In this document: piece after piece, positions 7,559 to 13,981 of the stretch
Layout: every line of letters begins with the position of its first letter
Numbering within the stretch: position 1 is the first letter of the stretch
From: an uncultured Lachnospiraceae bacterium
Lineage (GTDB): Bacteria > Bacillota_A > Clostridia > Lachnospirales > Lachnospiraceae
Length of the DNA: 14,200 nt
Assembly: GCA_910585355.1 (NCBI GenBank)
Contig: CAJUDN010000057.1
Location: 1-14,200, forward strand
Reading direction: 5' to 3'
Made by a program: the position numbers and the translations under genes
The notes under the pieces: generated by a model
Database searches by the model: none
Told to the model about the DNA's origin: nothing
Seen by the model: the letters and a program-made list of their open reading frames with translations, nothing else

Positions 7559-8608
7559 ATGAGCTTAGCAGAATATAAGGGTGTATATGTCTTTGCACAG
7601 CAGGTTGATAATGAAGTAAGCAGTATCGCTTTAGAGCTGATTGGCAAGGGCAAAGACTTAGCAAAAGATTTAGGTACTACTGTTACAGCAGTTTTAGTTG
7701 GCTCCGGCGTTAAGAACCTGACAGATGTACTTGGTGAGTACGGCGCTGACAAGGTTATCGTTGTTGACGACCCGGAATTAAAGGAATACAGAACGGAGCC
7801 GTACACACATGCTCTTGCATCTGTAATTGAAACCTACAAGCCGGATATCTTCTTAATCGGCGCTACTGCCATCGGCCGTGACCTTGGCCCGCGTGTTTGT
7901 GCACGTGTCCATACGGGCCTTACTGCTGACTGTACGCAGCTTGATATCGGAGATTTTCCGCTTGTTCCCACGCCTGGTAAGGAGCAGAAGCACGGTCAGC
8001 TTCTTATGACACGTCCGGCATTCGGTGGAAATACAATCGCTACCATTGCTTGCCCGGATTTCCGCCCGCAGATGGCTACCGTTCGTCCCGGCGTTATGCA
8101 GAAGCTTCCGAGAGAGGCTGGAAGAAAGGCAGAGGTTGAGGAGTTCAATCCTGGATTTGTTTCCAACGAGAAGTATGTTGAGATCATGGAAGTTGTTAAG
8201 GCAGTTTCCAACGTTGCAGATATTATGGATGCAAAGATTCTTGTTTCCGGCGGCCGCGGAGTAGGAAGCCCGGAGAACTTTAAGATTCTGGACGAGCTTG
8301 CTGAAGCAATCGGCGGTACTGTAAGCTGCTCTCGTGCTGTTGTGGACGCCGGCTGGAAGCCGAAAGATTTGCAGGTTGGCCAGACTGGCAAGACCGTTCG
8401 TCCGCACGTATACTTTGCCATCGGTATTTCCGGTGCGATTCAGCATGTGGCCGGAATGGAGGAGTCTGACATTATCGTTGCCATCAATAAAGATGAGTCT
8501 GCTCCGATTTTCGATGTTGCTGATTACGGTGTAGTTGGTGATCTGAACAAGATCGTTCCGATTTTGACTCAGAAAATCAAAGAGGCAAAGGCTGCCGCTG
8601 ACAAATAA
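7559..8608 (+). CDS. etfA: electron transfer flavoprotein alpha subunit
   Basis: This 349-residue EtfA binds FAD in its C-terminal domain: SGGRGVGSPENF (about residue 228-240), then VDAGWKP, QVGQTGKTV, GISGAIQH and AINKD, all typical of the family. Together with EtfB it serves Bcd. The ATG at 7559 is preferred; an in-frame GTG lies one codon earlier and only AAAGTGGTGAA precedes them, a weak ribosome binding site compared with every other gene in the operon. Being last in the operon, it is followed by a hairpin repeat and a strong terminator. Confidence 0.96.
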   Translation: MSLAEYKGVYVFAQQVDNEVSSIALELIGKGKDLAKDLGTTVTAVLVGSGVKNLTDVLGEYGADKVIVVDDPELKEYRTEPYTHALASVIETYKPDIFLIGATAIGRDLGPRVCARVHTGLTADCTQLDIGDFPLVPTPGKEQKHGQLLMTRPAFGGNTIATIACPDFRPQMATVRPGVMQKLPREAGRKAEVEEFNPGFVSNEKYVEIMEVVKAVSNVADIMDAKILVSGGRGVGSPENFKILDELAEAIGGTVSCSRAVVDAGWKPKDLQVGQTGKTVRPHVYFAIGISGAIQHVAGMEESDIIVAINKDESAPIFDVADYGVVGDLNKIVPILTQKIKEAKAAADK

Positions 8609-8630
8609 AAAATGCAGAATAAGTGCAACT

Positions 8631-8768
8631 GTTCAGCCTTGCGGAGATTTCGAGAGAAAATGCGCTGAAAGTTTGTTTTCAAAAGTACTTTTTACTCGGA
8701 ATTTTCATAAGGCGGATGCTGCGTGCTTCTTGTCCGCGGTACGCGGGCAAGAAGATGCAAGGCTGAAC
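8631..8768 (+). repeat. hairpin repeat family 2, copy 1
   Basis: Perfect 12-bp terminal inverted repeats (GTTCAGCCTTGC at 8631-8642, its complement at 8757-8768) enclose a second hairpin with a 13-bp stem (8726-8738 with 8742-8754, one G-T pair, 3-nt loop). A diverged copy in the same plus orientation lies at 12705-12842. It sits downstream of etfA and upstream of the terminator. Confidence 0.8.
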
Positions 8769-8793
8769 TATTGTGAATGAATTTGTACATCTG

Positions 8794-8870
8794 AGCCTCT
8801 GGACCGGAATTTTTTGTTACAGTTCCCGCGAACAGTAACATTTTTTCGGCCAGAGGCATTTTTATTTTTT
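8794..8870 (+). terminator. Rho-independent terminator of the butyrate operon
   Basis: An outer stem GCCTCTGG/CCAGAGGC (8794-8801 region with 8850-8857 region) encloses GTTACAGTTC/GAACAGTAAC with one mismatch, and is followed by ATTTTTATTTTTTT. It is the strongest terminator in the window and ends only 6 bp before the -35 box of the next operon. Confidence 0.88.
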
Positions 8871-8876
8871 TAGTAC

Positions 8877-8905
8877 TTGACATTACATAGTAATTGGCAT
8901 AATAT
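8877..8905 (+). promoter_or_regulatory. predicted sigma-A promoter of the padR operon
   Basis: TTGACA (8877-8882) and TAATAT (8900-8905) are separated by 17 bp; an overlapping TATAAT lies at 8903-8908. Transcription would begin just before element B, giving a leader of about 370 nt to the PadR gene. Confidence 0.75.
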
Positions 8906-8924
8906 AATATTGTATAGATAAGTA

Positions 8925-9098
8925 ACACCGGTGTCCTGCCTGCGTTATATTCAGTCAAACCTCCTTGCATATTCGCCCACCTGCAGCTACCGCTGCACTG
9001 TCAAAAATCCGCTTTGCCCATGAGCGAATATATCCGGTAAAGCAGGGCGCGTTGTCCCGCGGAGTTTCACTGGGTATAATGCAGACAGAATACTAGTA
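8925..9098 (-). repeat. palindromic element B (inverted copy of element A)
   Basis: Read on the minus strand this ~174-bp stretch aligns with 2221-2404 over almost its full length, with shared blocks such as TCTGCATTATA, CGCGCCCTGCTTTA, GTGCAGCGGT and TGGGCGAATA; element A carries about 20 extra bases near TGGGCGAATA. Its ends are imperfect inverted repeats and the apex holds TGCAGC-GGTA-GCTGCA. Like element A, it starts about 20 bp after the -10 box of a strong promoter and precedes an operon. Confidence 0.82.
9052..9080 (+). promoter_or_regulatory. outward promoter-like sequence inside element B
   Basis: TTGTCC (9052-9057) and a perfect TATAAT (9075-9080) are 17 bp apart, pointing out of the element toward the PadR gene. 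Element A has the matching CTGTCC-17-TATAAT. It would give the padR operon a second start near 9087. The following stretch 9099-9282 has no recognisable gene. Confidence 0.5.
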
Positions 9099-9282
9099 CT
9101 ACAGCGCGTCTGAGAATTGCTTTCTGGCGGCTGTGTGTTCCACTCCGTGGAAGGTTTGACTTAAATGAATGCGGCGTAGAGGACTGTGCTAAGTGAATTT
9201 GGGTCCAATATGCCGCGAAGTGGGGTGTGCAGATGCCGGGAATGGAGTTTCAAACATGCTCTAGGAAAGGTATGATGTATAT

Positions 9283-9603
9283 ATGAATGCACAATTTAAA
9301 AAGGGCGTTCTGGAGCTGATTGTTCTGGAGTCGGTCCGGCAGCGGGATATGTATGGATATGAACTGGTGGAAGAGGTTTCCAAGGTTGTGGACGTGAACG
9401 AGGGAACCATCTATCCGCTGTTAAAACGTTTAACAAATGAGCATTATTTTGAGACCTATCTCCGGGAATCCAATGAGGGACCGCCGCGCAAATACTATCA
9501 TCTGACCGCCGCGGGGGTGTTGTACCGGGATTTGCTGGAAAAGGAATGGAACGAACTGACAGAAAAGGTAGGAGAATTTTTGGAGGGATGCCGCCATGGA
9601 TAA
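9283..9603 (+). CDS. PadR family transcriptional regulator
   Basis: This 106-residue winged-helix DNA-binding protein of the PadR family is recognised by the N-terminal KKGVLELIVLESV, YGYELVEEV, GTIYPLLKRL and PPRKYYHLTAAG segments, which correspond to the recognition helices and wing. It lacks the long C-terminal helical domain of larger PadR proteins, as in the short PadR subgroup. A moderate AGGAAAGG lies about 12 nt before the ATG. Its stop overlaps the next start by 8 nt (ATGGATAA), so it is translationally coupled to the HAAS/DUF1700 gene. PadR regulators linked to such genes commonly repress their own operon; that is inference here, and the ligand is unknown. Confidence 0.93.
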   Translation: MNAQFKKGVLELIVLESVRQRDMYGYELVEEVSKVVDVNEGTIYPLLKRLTNEHYFETYLRESNEGPPRKYYHLTAAGVLYRDLLEKEWNELTEKVGEFLEGCRHG

Positions 9604-10531
9604 AAATGCATTTATGAAGGAGCTGGAACAGGCCCTGTCCGTGCTCCAGAAGGACGAACTGAAAGATATTCTGAGCGAATATGAACAGCATATTGACATG
9701 AAGGTGAAAAGCGGGCTTTCCGAGGAGGAAGCCATTGCTGATTTTGGAAGCCTTACAGAGCTGACAGAAGATATTTTAAACGCGTATCATGTGCGGGCCG
9801 ATTACGCCGCACCCAAGAAGAAGCCCTTCCAGGAGCCGGAAAAAGCCAGGACGGCCTGTATTCATGCAGGAGAGAAAGCGGCCGAAGGCCTTAAGAGCCT
9901 GGGAGCTTTCCTTGCATCTGTACTGGCATACTGGAAACAGAAGATCAAGGCGCCCTTTGCGTGGGCTTTTGGCAAATGGAAAAAGCATAAAGAAAAAGGA
10001 TATCAAATGGAAAAACAAGAGATTATAGCCGGGGTTCCGGGAGATGTTCCTGAAAATAAAGAGCCTCAGATACAGAACGGAGAGAAAGAAAAGGGAGGCG
10101 TAACTTGGAGAGTGCGGACCAGGCCCCAGAGCTTTGGGCGGAAGCCGGATCGGAAAAAGAGGTCAGTGTGGAGATTTTTTTTGAACGGGATCAAAGCTGG
10201 TTTTTGCCTGATGGTACAGGCTGTTTTATGGGGAATCCGCATGATGTGGAATGCTGGATGGATTTGCTTCTCCCTGTTTTTTGCAATATGCGGCGTCGTG
10301 TGTCTGTATATTTTAGGACTGTTCATCGTACTTTTGATGCAGCATTATCCTCTGGCCGGAGTGACTGTGGGCTTTTTTGGCGCCATGCTTTGCGCCTTTT
10401 CTGTGTCAGGGCTGGGATTGACTTTCTTATGGAAGAGGGAGAAAACCAGAGATATAAGCCATGGAGACAGCGGCGAGTCGGACAAGGAAGGGGATTTGGT
10501 TCAAAATGCGGAGGGAGAACAGTATGCGTAA
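9596..10531 (+). CDS. HAAS/DUF1700 domain membrane protein
   Basis: A 311-residue protein. Residues 1-65 match the alpha-helical HAAS/DUF1700 domain (MDKNAFMKELEQAL..., SEYEQHI, GLSEEEAIADFG). A basic, charged linker (about 70-190) follows, then three hydrophobic segments near residues 196-213, 220-248 and 252-279, and an acidic C-terminal tail. PadR plus a DUF1700 membrane protein plus an exported protein is a recurrent Firmicute arrangement, thought to concern envelope stress or surface regulation; the exact role is unknown. It overlaps the genes on both sides by 8 nt, which suggests tight co-translation of all three. Confidence 0.85.
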   Translation: MDKNAFMKELEQALSVLQKDELKDILSEYEQHIDMKVKSGLSEEEAIADFGSLTELTEDILNAYHVRADYAAPKKKPFQEPEKARTACIHAGEKAAEGLKSLGAFLASVLAYWKQKIKAPFAWAFGKWKKHKEKGYQMEKQEIIAGVPGDVPENKEPQIQNGEKEKGGVTWRVRTRPQSFGRKPDRKKRSVWRFFLNGIKAGFCLMVQAVLWGIRMMWNAGWICFSLFFAICGVVCLYILGLFIVLLMQHYPLAGVTVGFFGAMLCAFSVSGLGLTFLWKREKTRDISHGDSGESDKEGDLVQNAEGEQYA

Positions 10532-11099
10532 AATACAAAAAATATTGATTGGCACACTTTTAACTGGGGTCCTGCTGGGAGGGATTGGTACAGGAATGGC
10601 CCTAGTGGAGTATTCTTCTTTTGCCTATGCAGGAGAAAAGACAATAGGAGAGGAAAATCTGGTGACCCGGGAAATTGATTTCAAATTTGAGCCAGAAAAA
10701 GGAAAGTTGATGGTGGTTCATGGGTACTGGGACAGAAGAAATTATCCCAATGCTCTGGAGGAGGACGAGACAGTACCGATAGGTGTGGTACGTTACGTGG
10801 TGACACATAATTCCCGGTTAACGGATGTGGCGTTGAACTTTGATACATATAACCAGGAAGACACAGAAGAAGAGGAGATAGAGGCGGAAATGGAAGAGAC
10901 ACCCCTGCAGGGATACTTAAGTCTCCAGGTCCGGTATGTGGGAAATGATTTTGAAATGTTCATGCAGAGCAAGGATGAAATTCTAAAAGAGCTGAAGCAA
11001 AAGCAAATTTCCAGTTACAATGTAGCCTATATTACCGATGTGAGAATAAAGGTGAACCCGGAGACCAGGCCGTATCTGGATTATGAGACAATGTACTAG
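10524..11099 (+). CDS. exported or membrane-anchored protein of the PadR-DUF1700 operon, unknown family
   Basis: This 191-residue product starts at the ATG at 10524, which has GGAGGGA at good spacing and overlaps the upstream stop by 8 nt (ATGCGTAA). Residues 1-6 are basic and 7-28 form a hydrophobic segment, followed by a possible AYA-G signal peptidase site near 36, or the segment may remain as an anchor. The mature part has an acidic stretch (EDTEEEEIEAEMEE) and no cysteines, repeats or lipobox. In similar operons the third gene is often a DUF4097 putative adhesin; the repetitive beta-helix pattern of that family is not visible here, so it is left unassigned. It is followed by palindromic repeat family 3. 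Confidence 0.8.
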   Translation: MRKIQKILIGTLLTGVLLGGIGTGMALVEYSSFAYAGEKTIGEENLVTREIDFKFEPEKGKLMVVHGYWDRRNYPNALEEDETVPIGVVRYVVTHNSRLTDVALNFDTYNQEDTEEEEIEAEMEETPLQGYLSLQVRYVGNDFEMFMQSKDEILKELKQKQISSYNVAYITDVRIKVNPETRPYLDYETMY

Positions 11100-11142
11100 A
11101 GCGTGTGGAAGAGGAAGAAAGGGGTGCATGGAGTGTACACTT

Positions 11143-11256
11143 AAGCGAGGGGGGGCTGCTGCAAAATGGAAAAGTTCATCAAGACATAGTATGCTGTTCT
11201 CAAACAGAAGCCTATATTTTGTATGAAAAACTCACTTTGCAACAGCCTCCTCGCTT
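11143..11256. repeat. palindromic repeat family 3, copy 1
   Basis: Ends AAGCGAGG...GGCTGCTGC and GCAACAGCCTCCTCGCTT form an imperfect terminal inverted repeat, with a small CTGTT-CTCA-AACAG hairpin in the middle. About 100 bp (from 11151) match 12863-12962 almost base for base. It lies between the 3' ends of two convergent genes, where a symmetrical hairpin could stop transcription from both sides. The rest of 11257-11365 shows only a TTTTTGTACAAAAA palindrome near 11275. Confidence 0.88.
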
Positions 11257-11365
11257 TCACGGCAATGAACCTAATTTTTGTACAAAAACGGCGCCTGGCT
11301 CATTACCTGCGGAAATAAATGATAGTCGTAACAGTTCTGGTATTCTTTGGATGATTGCTGATAAG

Positions 11366-12580
11366 CTATATTTTTTCACCCGCCTGCGCCATTTTCATGG
11401 CACGTACCTTTGTGGAAAGACCATACAGATTAATAAATCCGGATGCGTCATGATGGTCATAGAGCTCACCGGTGGTAAAGGAGGCGATACTCTCATTATA
11501 CAAAGAGTAAGGAGAGGTGGTTCCCTGCCTGATGATGTTGCCTTTGTAAAGCTTCATTTTACAGCTGCCGGTCACGTATTGCTGCGTGGATTCCACAAAG
11601 GCCTGGAGGGCTTCCCGCAAAGGACTGAACCATTTTGCAGAATAAACCACATCAGCAAATTCATTGTCAATGTTTTTCTTATACTTTAAGGTCTCCTTGT
11701 CCAGAATCAATTCTTCCAGCTGTTTGTGAGCTTCGATCAAGATCGTTCCGCCTGGAGTCTCGTAAACGCCGCGGGATTTCATGCCGACCATACGGTTTTC
11801 CACGATATCGGTAATTCCGATTCCGTGCTTTCCGCCCAGCTCGTTGAGTTTTTCCAGGAGCGTGGAGAATTTCATTTTTTCATCATTTAAGGCAACGGGA
11901 ACTCCCTTTTCAAAAGAAATGGTCAGCTCAATCCCTTCTTCTGGAGCCTTTTCAGGAGCCACGCCAAGAACCAGCATATGATCAAAGTCCGGCGCCTGAG
12001 CCGGATCCTCTAACTCCAGCCCCTCATGACTGATGTGCCAGATGTTGCGGTCGCGGCTGTAACTGTTATCGGCCCTGAAGGGAAGATCAATGTTGTGTGC
12101 GGCACAGTACTCCAGCTCTTCTTCACGGGATTTGATATTCCAGGTTCTCCAGGGAGCGATAATTTTCATTTCAGGAGCCAGCGCCTTGATTCCCAGCTCG
12201 AAACGTACCTGATCGTTTCCTTTTCCTGTTGCACCATGACAGATGGCAACAGCGTCTTCCTTTTTCGCAATATCCACCAGGATTTTAGCAATCAATGGAC
12301 GGGCCATGGCCGTACCGATTAAGTATTTGTTTTCGTAGGTAGCGTTCGCCTTTACACAGGGGGCAATATATTCATCGCAGAATTCATCGGTAACATGTTC
12401 AATATAAAGCTTGGAAGCGCCGCAGTATTTTGCTCTCTCTTCCAGGCCGTCCAGTTCATTCCCCTGCCCTACATCAATGCAGACACAGATAACTTCGTAA
12501 TCATAATTTTCCTGTAACCACGGAATCAGTACGGTAGTATCAAGTCCGCCGGAATATGCTAAAATGACCTTCTCTTTCAT
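11366..12580 (-). CDS. argG: argininosuccinate synthase
   Basis: This 404-residue cytoplasmic enzyme joins citrulline and aspartate with ATP to give argininosuccinate, the penultimate step of arginine synthesis. The N-terminal AYSGGLDTT (8-16) is the ATP pyrophosphatase P-loop; CVDIDVGQG-like (CVCIDVGQG), ICHGATGKGNDQVRFE, and the SRDRNIWHIS and ETPGGTIL segments are standard ArgG blocks. The length is normal. The start is set by GGAGG (complement 12590-12594) before the ATG. No argH or other arginine gene adjoins it, so it stands alone here, bracketed by two direct copies of repeat family 3. Confidence 0.97.
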   Translation of the reverse strand: MKEKVILAYSGGLDTTVLIPWLQENYDYEVICVCIDVGQGNELDGLEERAKYCGASKLYIEHVTDEFCDEYIAPCVKANATYENKYLIGTAMARPLIAKILVDIAKKEDAVAICHGATGKGNDQVRFELGIKALAPEMKIIAPWRTWNIKSREEELEYCAAHNIDLPFRADNSYSRDRNIWHISHEGLELEDPAQAPDFDHMLVLGVAPEKAPEEGIELTISFEKGVPVALNDEKMKFSTLLEKLNELGGKHGIGITDIVENRMVGMKSRGVYETPGGTILIEAHKQLEELILDKETLKYKKNIDNEFADVVYSAKWFSPLREALQAFVESTQQYVTGSCKMKLYKGNIIRQGTTSPYSLYNESIASFTTGELYDHHDASGFINLYGLSTKVRAMKMAQAGEKI

Positions 12581-12628
12581 AACGTTTTTCCTCCGGTTTT
12601 ATCGCGTATAGTTTCCCTATGTCACATA

Positions 12629-12657
12629 AATATACAACGGCTTTTTTGAAAAGTCAA
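12629..12657 (-). promoter_or_regulatory. predicted sigma-A promoter of argG
   Basis: On the minus strand TTGACT (12652-12657) and TATATT (12629-12634) are 17 bp apart, about 50 nt upstream of the start codon. Confidence 0.72.
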
Positions 12658-12665
12658 GGGAAAAA

Positions 12666-12700
12666 TGAATTAATATAAAATATTTTTGCATAATATGCAT
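12666..12700. promoter_or_regulatory. possible arginine-repressor-type operator upstream of argG
   Basis: The AT-rich stretch just upstream of the argG -35 box contains a TGAAT half site (12666-12670) and the dyad TGCATAATATGCA (12687-12699). ARG boxes are AT-rich dyads of the form TGAAT-N4-ATTCA; the match is only partial and the dyad spacing is one base short, so this is a weak call. Confidence 0.25.
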
Positions 12701-12704
12701 TATG

Positions 12705-12842
12705 GCTCAGCCATGTGAAGATTCAGAACAGAGAATGCGCTAAAGGATGTTTGCAAAAGAAGTTTTCTGTCTGGATATTCACAGGAAGGAGGCTAAATGC
12801 TTTTGTCTGCAGAAGGCGGGCGAGAAGATGTATGGCTGAATT
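12705..12842 (+). repeat. hairpin repeat family 2, copy 2
   Basis: This aligns with 8631-8768: both have TCAGCC...TG ends, an internal AATGCGCT and the GGGC-AGAAGATG right arm, ending GGCTGAA. The inner stem is kept although its bases differ, with several C-to-T changes that still pair as wobbles. It lies between argG's promoter and repeat family 3. The region 12581-12988 holds only this, the argG promoter and the family 3 copy. Confidence 0.7.
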
Positions 12843-12860
12843 GTTATTGATAGATATATA

Positions 12861-12965
12861 AAGGGGGCTGCTGCAAAATGGAAAAATTCATCAAAATATA
12901 GTATACTGTTCTCAAACAGAAACCTGTATCTTGTATGAAAAATTCGCTTTGCCACAGCCCCTTTT
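12861..12965. repeat. palindromic repeat family 3, copy 2
   Basis: AAGGGGGCTGCTGCAAA and TTTGCCACAGCCCCTTT form the imperfect terminal stem; the interior repeats 11151-11250 with only scattered single-base changes, mostly transitions. It lies just after the DUF362 stop codon on the minus strand and upstream of argG, so it may serve as the DUF362 terminator. Confidence 0.88.
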
Positions 12966-12988
12966 ACGGAAATTTTTACAGTTTATTA

Positions 12989-13852
12989 TTAAATTTCTAC
13001 CAGTTCATATTCTCTGGAACCGATGCCGAGCTTTGCAGCGGCTTCTACTGTGTGGACGCCGTTTCTGGATTCAATTCTTTCCAGCAGATGGTCTCTTCCG
13101 GGGTCATCTGCTTTATAAACCAGATCCAGACAGGCCTGGTCAATGGCAACCGGATCCAGGGATACAAGGATTCCGATGTCTTTCATACAGGGATCTTCCG
13201 CTACGGCACAGCAGTCGCAGTCCACGGACATGTTTTTCATTACGTTTACATACACGATATTTCCCTTGAAATAATTTACAATGGAGGCGGCCGCATCGGC
13301 CATGGACTCTAGGAAAGAGTTGTGATCGGAAGTCCATATTTTTTCCGGTTCTCCAGCTCCGTGGATATACGCCTTTCCGAAGGAAGAGGCAATGCCGATG
13401 GAGAGCTGCTTTAAGGCTCCGCCGTAGCCGCCCATGGGATGGCCTTTAAAATGGGATAATACCACCATGGAATCATAGTCCGCAAGGTTTTTTCCCACAT
13501 AATTCTTTTTTATGACGGCTCCGTTAGGAATTTCAAGCTCCAGATCCGGACCTTCTGCATCCAGCAAATCCACATTGAAAATATCAGACCATCCGTGGAC
13601 CTTGAGGGTTTTTAAATGTTTTTTGGTAGTGTTTCTCTGCCCCTCATAGGCAGTATTGCATTCCACCACCGTTCCGTTCACATGTTCAATTATGGGTTTC
13701 CAGAAGCCGGGTCTTAAGAAGTTCTGGTTGCCGACTTCTCCGGAGTGGAGCTTAACAGCCACCTTTCCGCCAGGCTTCTTTCCTGCCATATCGTAAAGTT
13801 CTACTACTTTTTCAGGGGTGATGGTTCTGGAAAAATATACTTTCGGTGCCAT
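12989..13852 (-). CDS. DUF362 domain protein
   Basis: A 287-residue DUF362 family protein. Recognisable blocks are KVAVKLHSGE (30-39), LSHFKGHPMGGYGGALKQ (132-149), SFGKAYIHG and a late cysteine cluster C212, C214, C215, C222 in VDCDCCAVAEDPC, followed by LVSLDPVAIDQA. The cluster suggests binding of a metal or iron-sulfur centre. Many DUF362 proteins carry additional 4Fe-4S ferredoxin motifs (CxxCxxCxxxC); none is visible here. Function is unknown. AAAGGAGG precedes the ATG, and a promoter lies upstream at 13890-13919. It is a single gene transcribed toward argG. Confidence 0.9.
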   Translation of the reverse strand: MAPKVYFSRTITPEKVVELYDMAGKKPGGKVAVKLHSGEVGNQNFLRPGFWKPIIEHVNGTVVECNTAYEGQRNTTKKHLKTLKVHGWSDIFNVDLLDAEGPDLELEIPNGAVIKKNYVGKNLADYDSMVVLSHFKGHPMGGYGGALKQLSIGIASSFGKAYIHGAGEPEKIWTSDHNSFLESMADAAASIVNYFKGNIVYVNVMKNMSVDCDCCAVAEDPCMKDIGILVSLDPVAIDQACLDLVYKADDPGRDHLLERIESRNGVHTVEAAAKLGIGSREYELVEI

Positions 13853-13889
13853 TTGTTTCCTCCTTTATTCAGCATACTTAGATACTTCT

Positions 13890-13919
13890 ATTGTAACAAT
13901 GATTCCCATGTCGCGTCAA
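13890..13919 (-). promoter_or_regulatory. predicted sigma-A promoter of the DUF362 gene
   Basis: On the minus strand TTGACG (13914-13919) and TACAAT (13890-13895) are 18 bp apart, about 38 nt upstream of the start codon. Confidence 0.7.
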
Positions 13920-13981
13920 GTGGACAGATCACCAAAATCACCCCAAAAAATCACCAAAGGGGTTACTATTGGGGGAGGAAT

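Noticed and set aside
2221..9098. Invertible switch: elements A and B as inverted repeats flipping the whole butyrate operon
   Set aside because: The copies are too diverged for efficient homologous recombination and no recombinase gene is present. Their placement after promoters is a better-supported observation.
9240..9295. PadR operator (ACAT...ATGT dyad) near the padR start
   Set aside because: The half sites are only four bases each and spaced irregularly, so the match is no better than chance.
11105..11689. 194-codon plus-strand frame overlapping argG
   Set aside because: It starts in repeat family 3 and runs antisense through argG, whose protein is unmistakable; it is a shadow frame.
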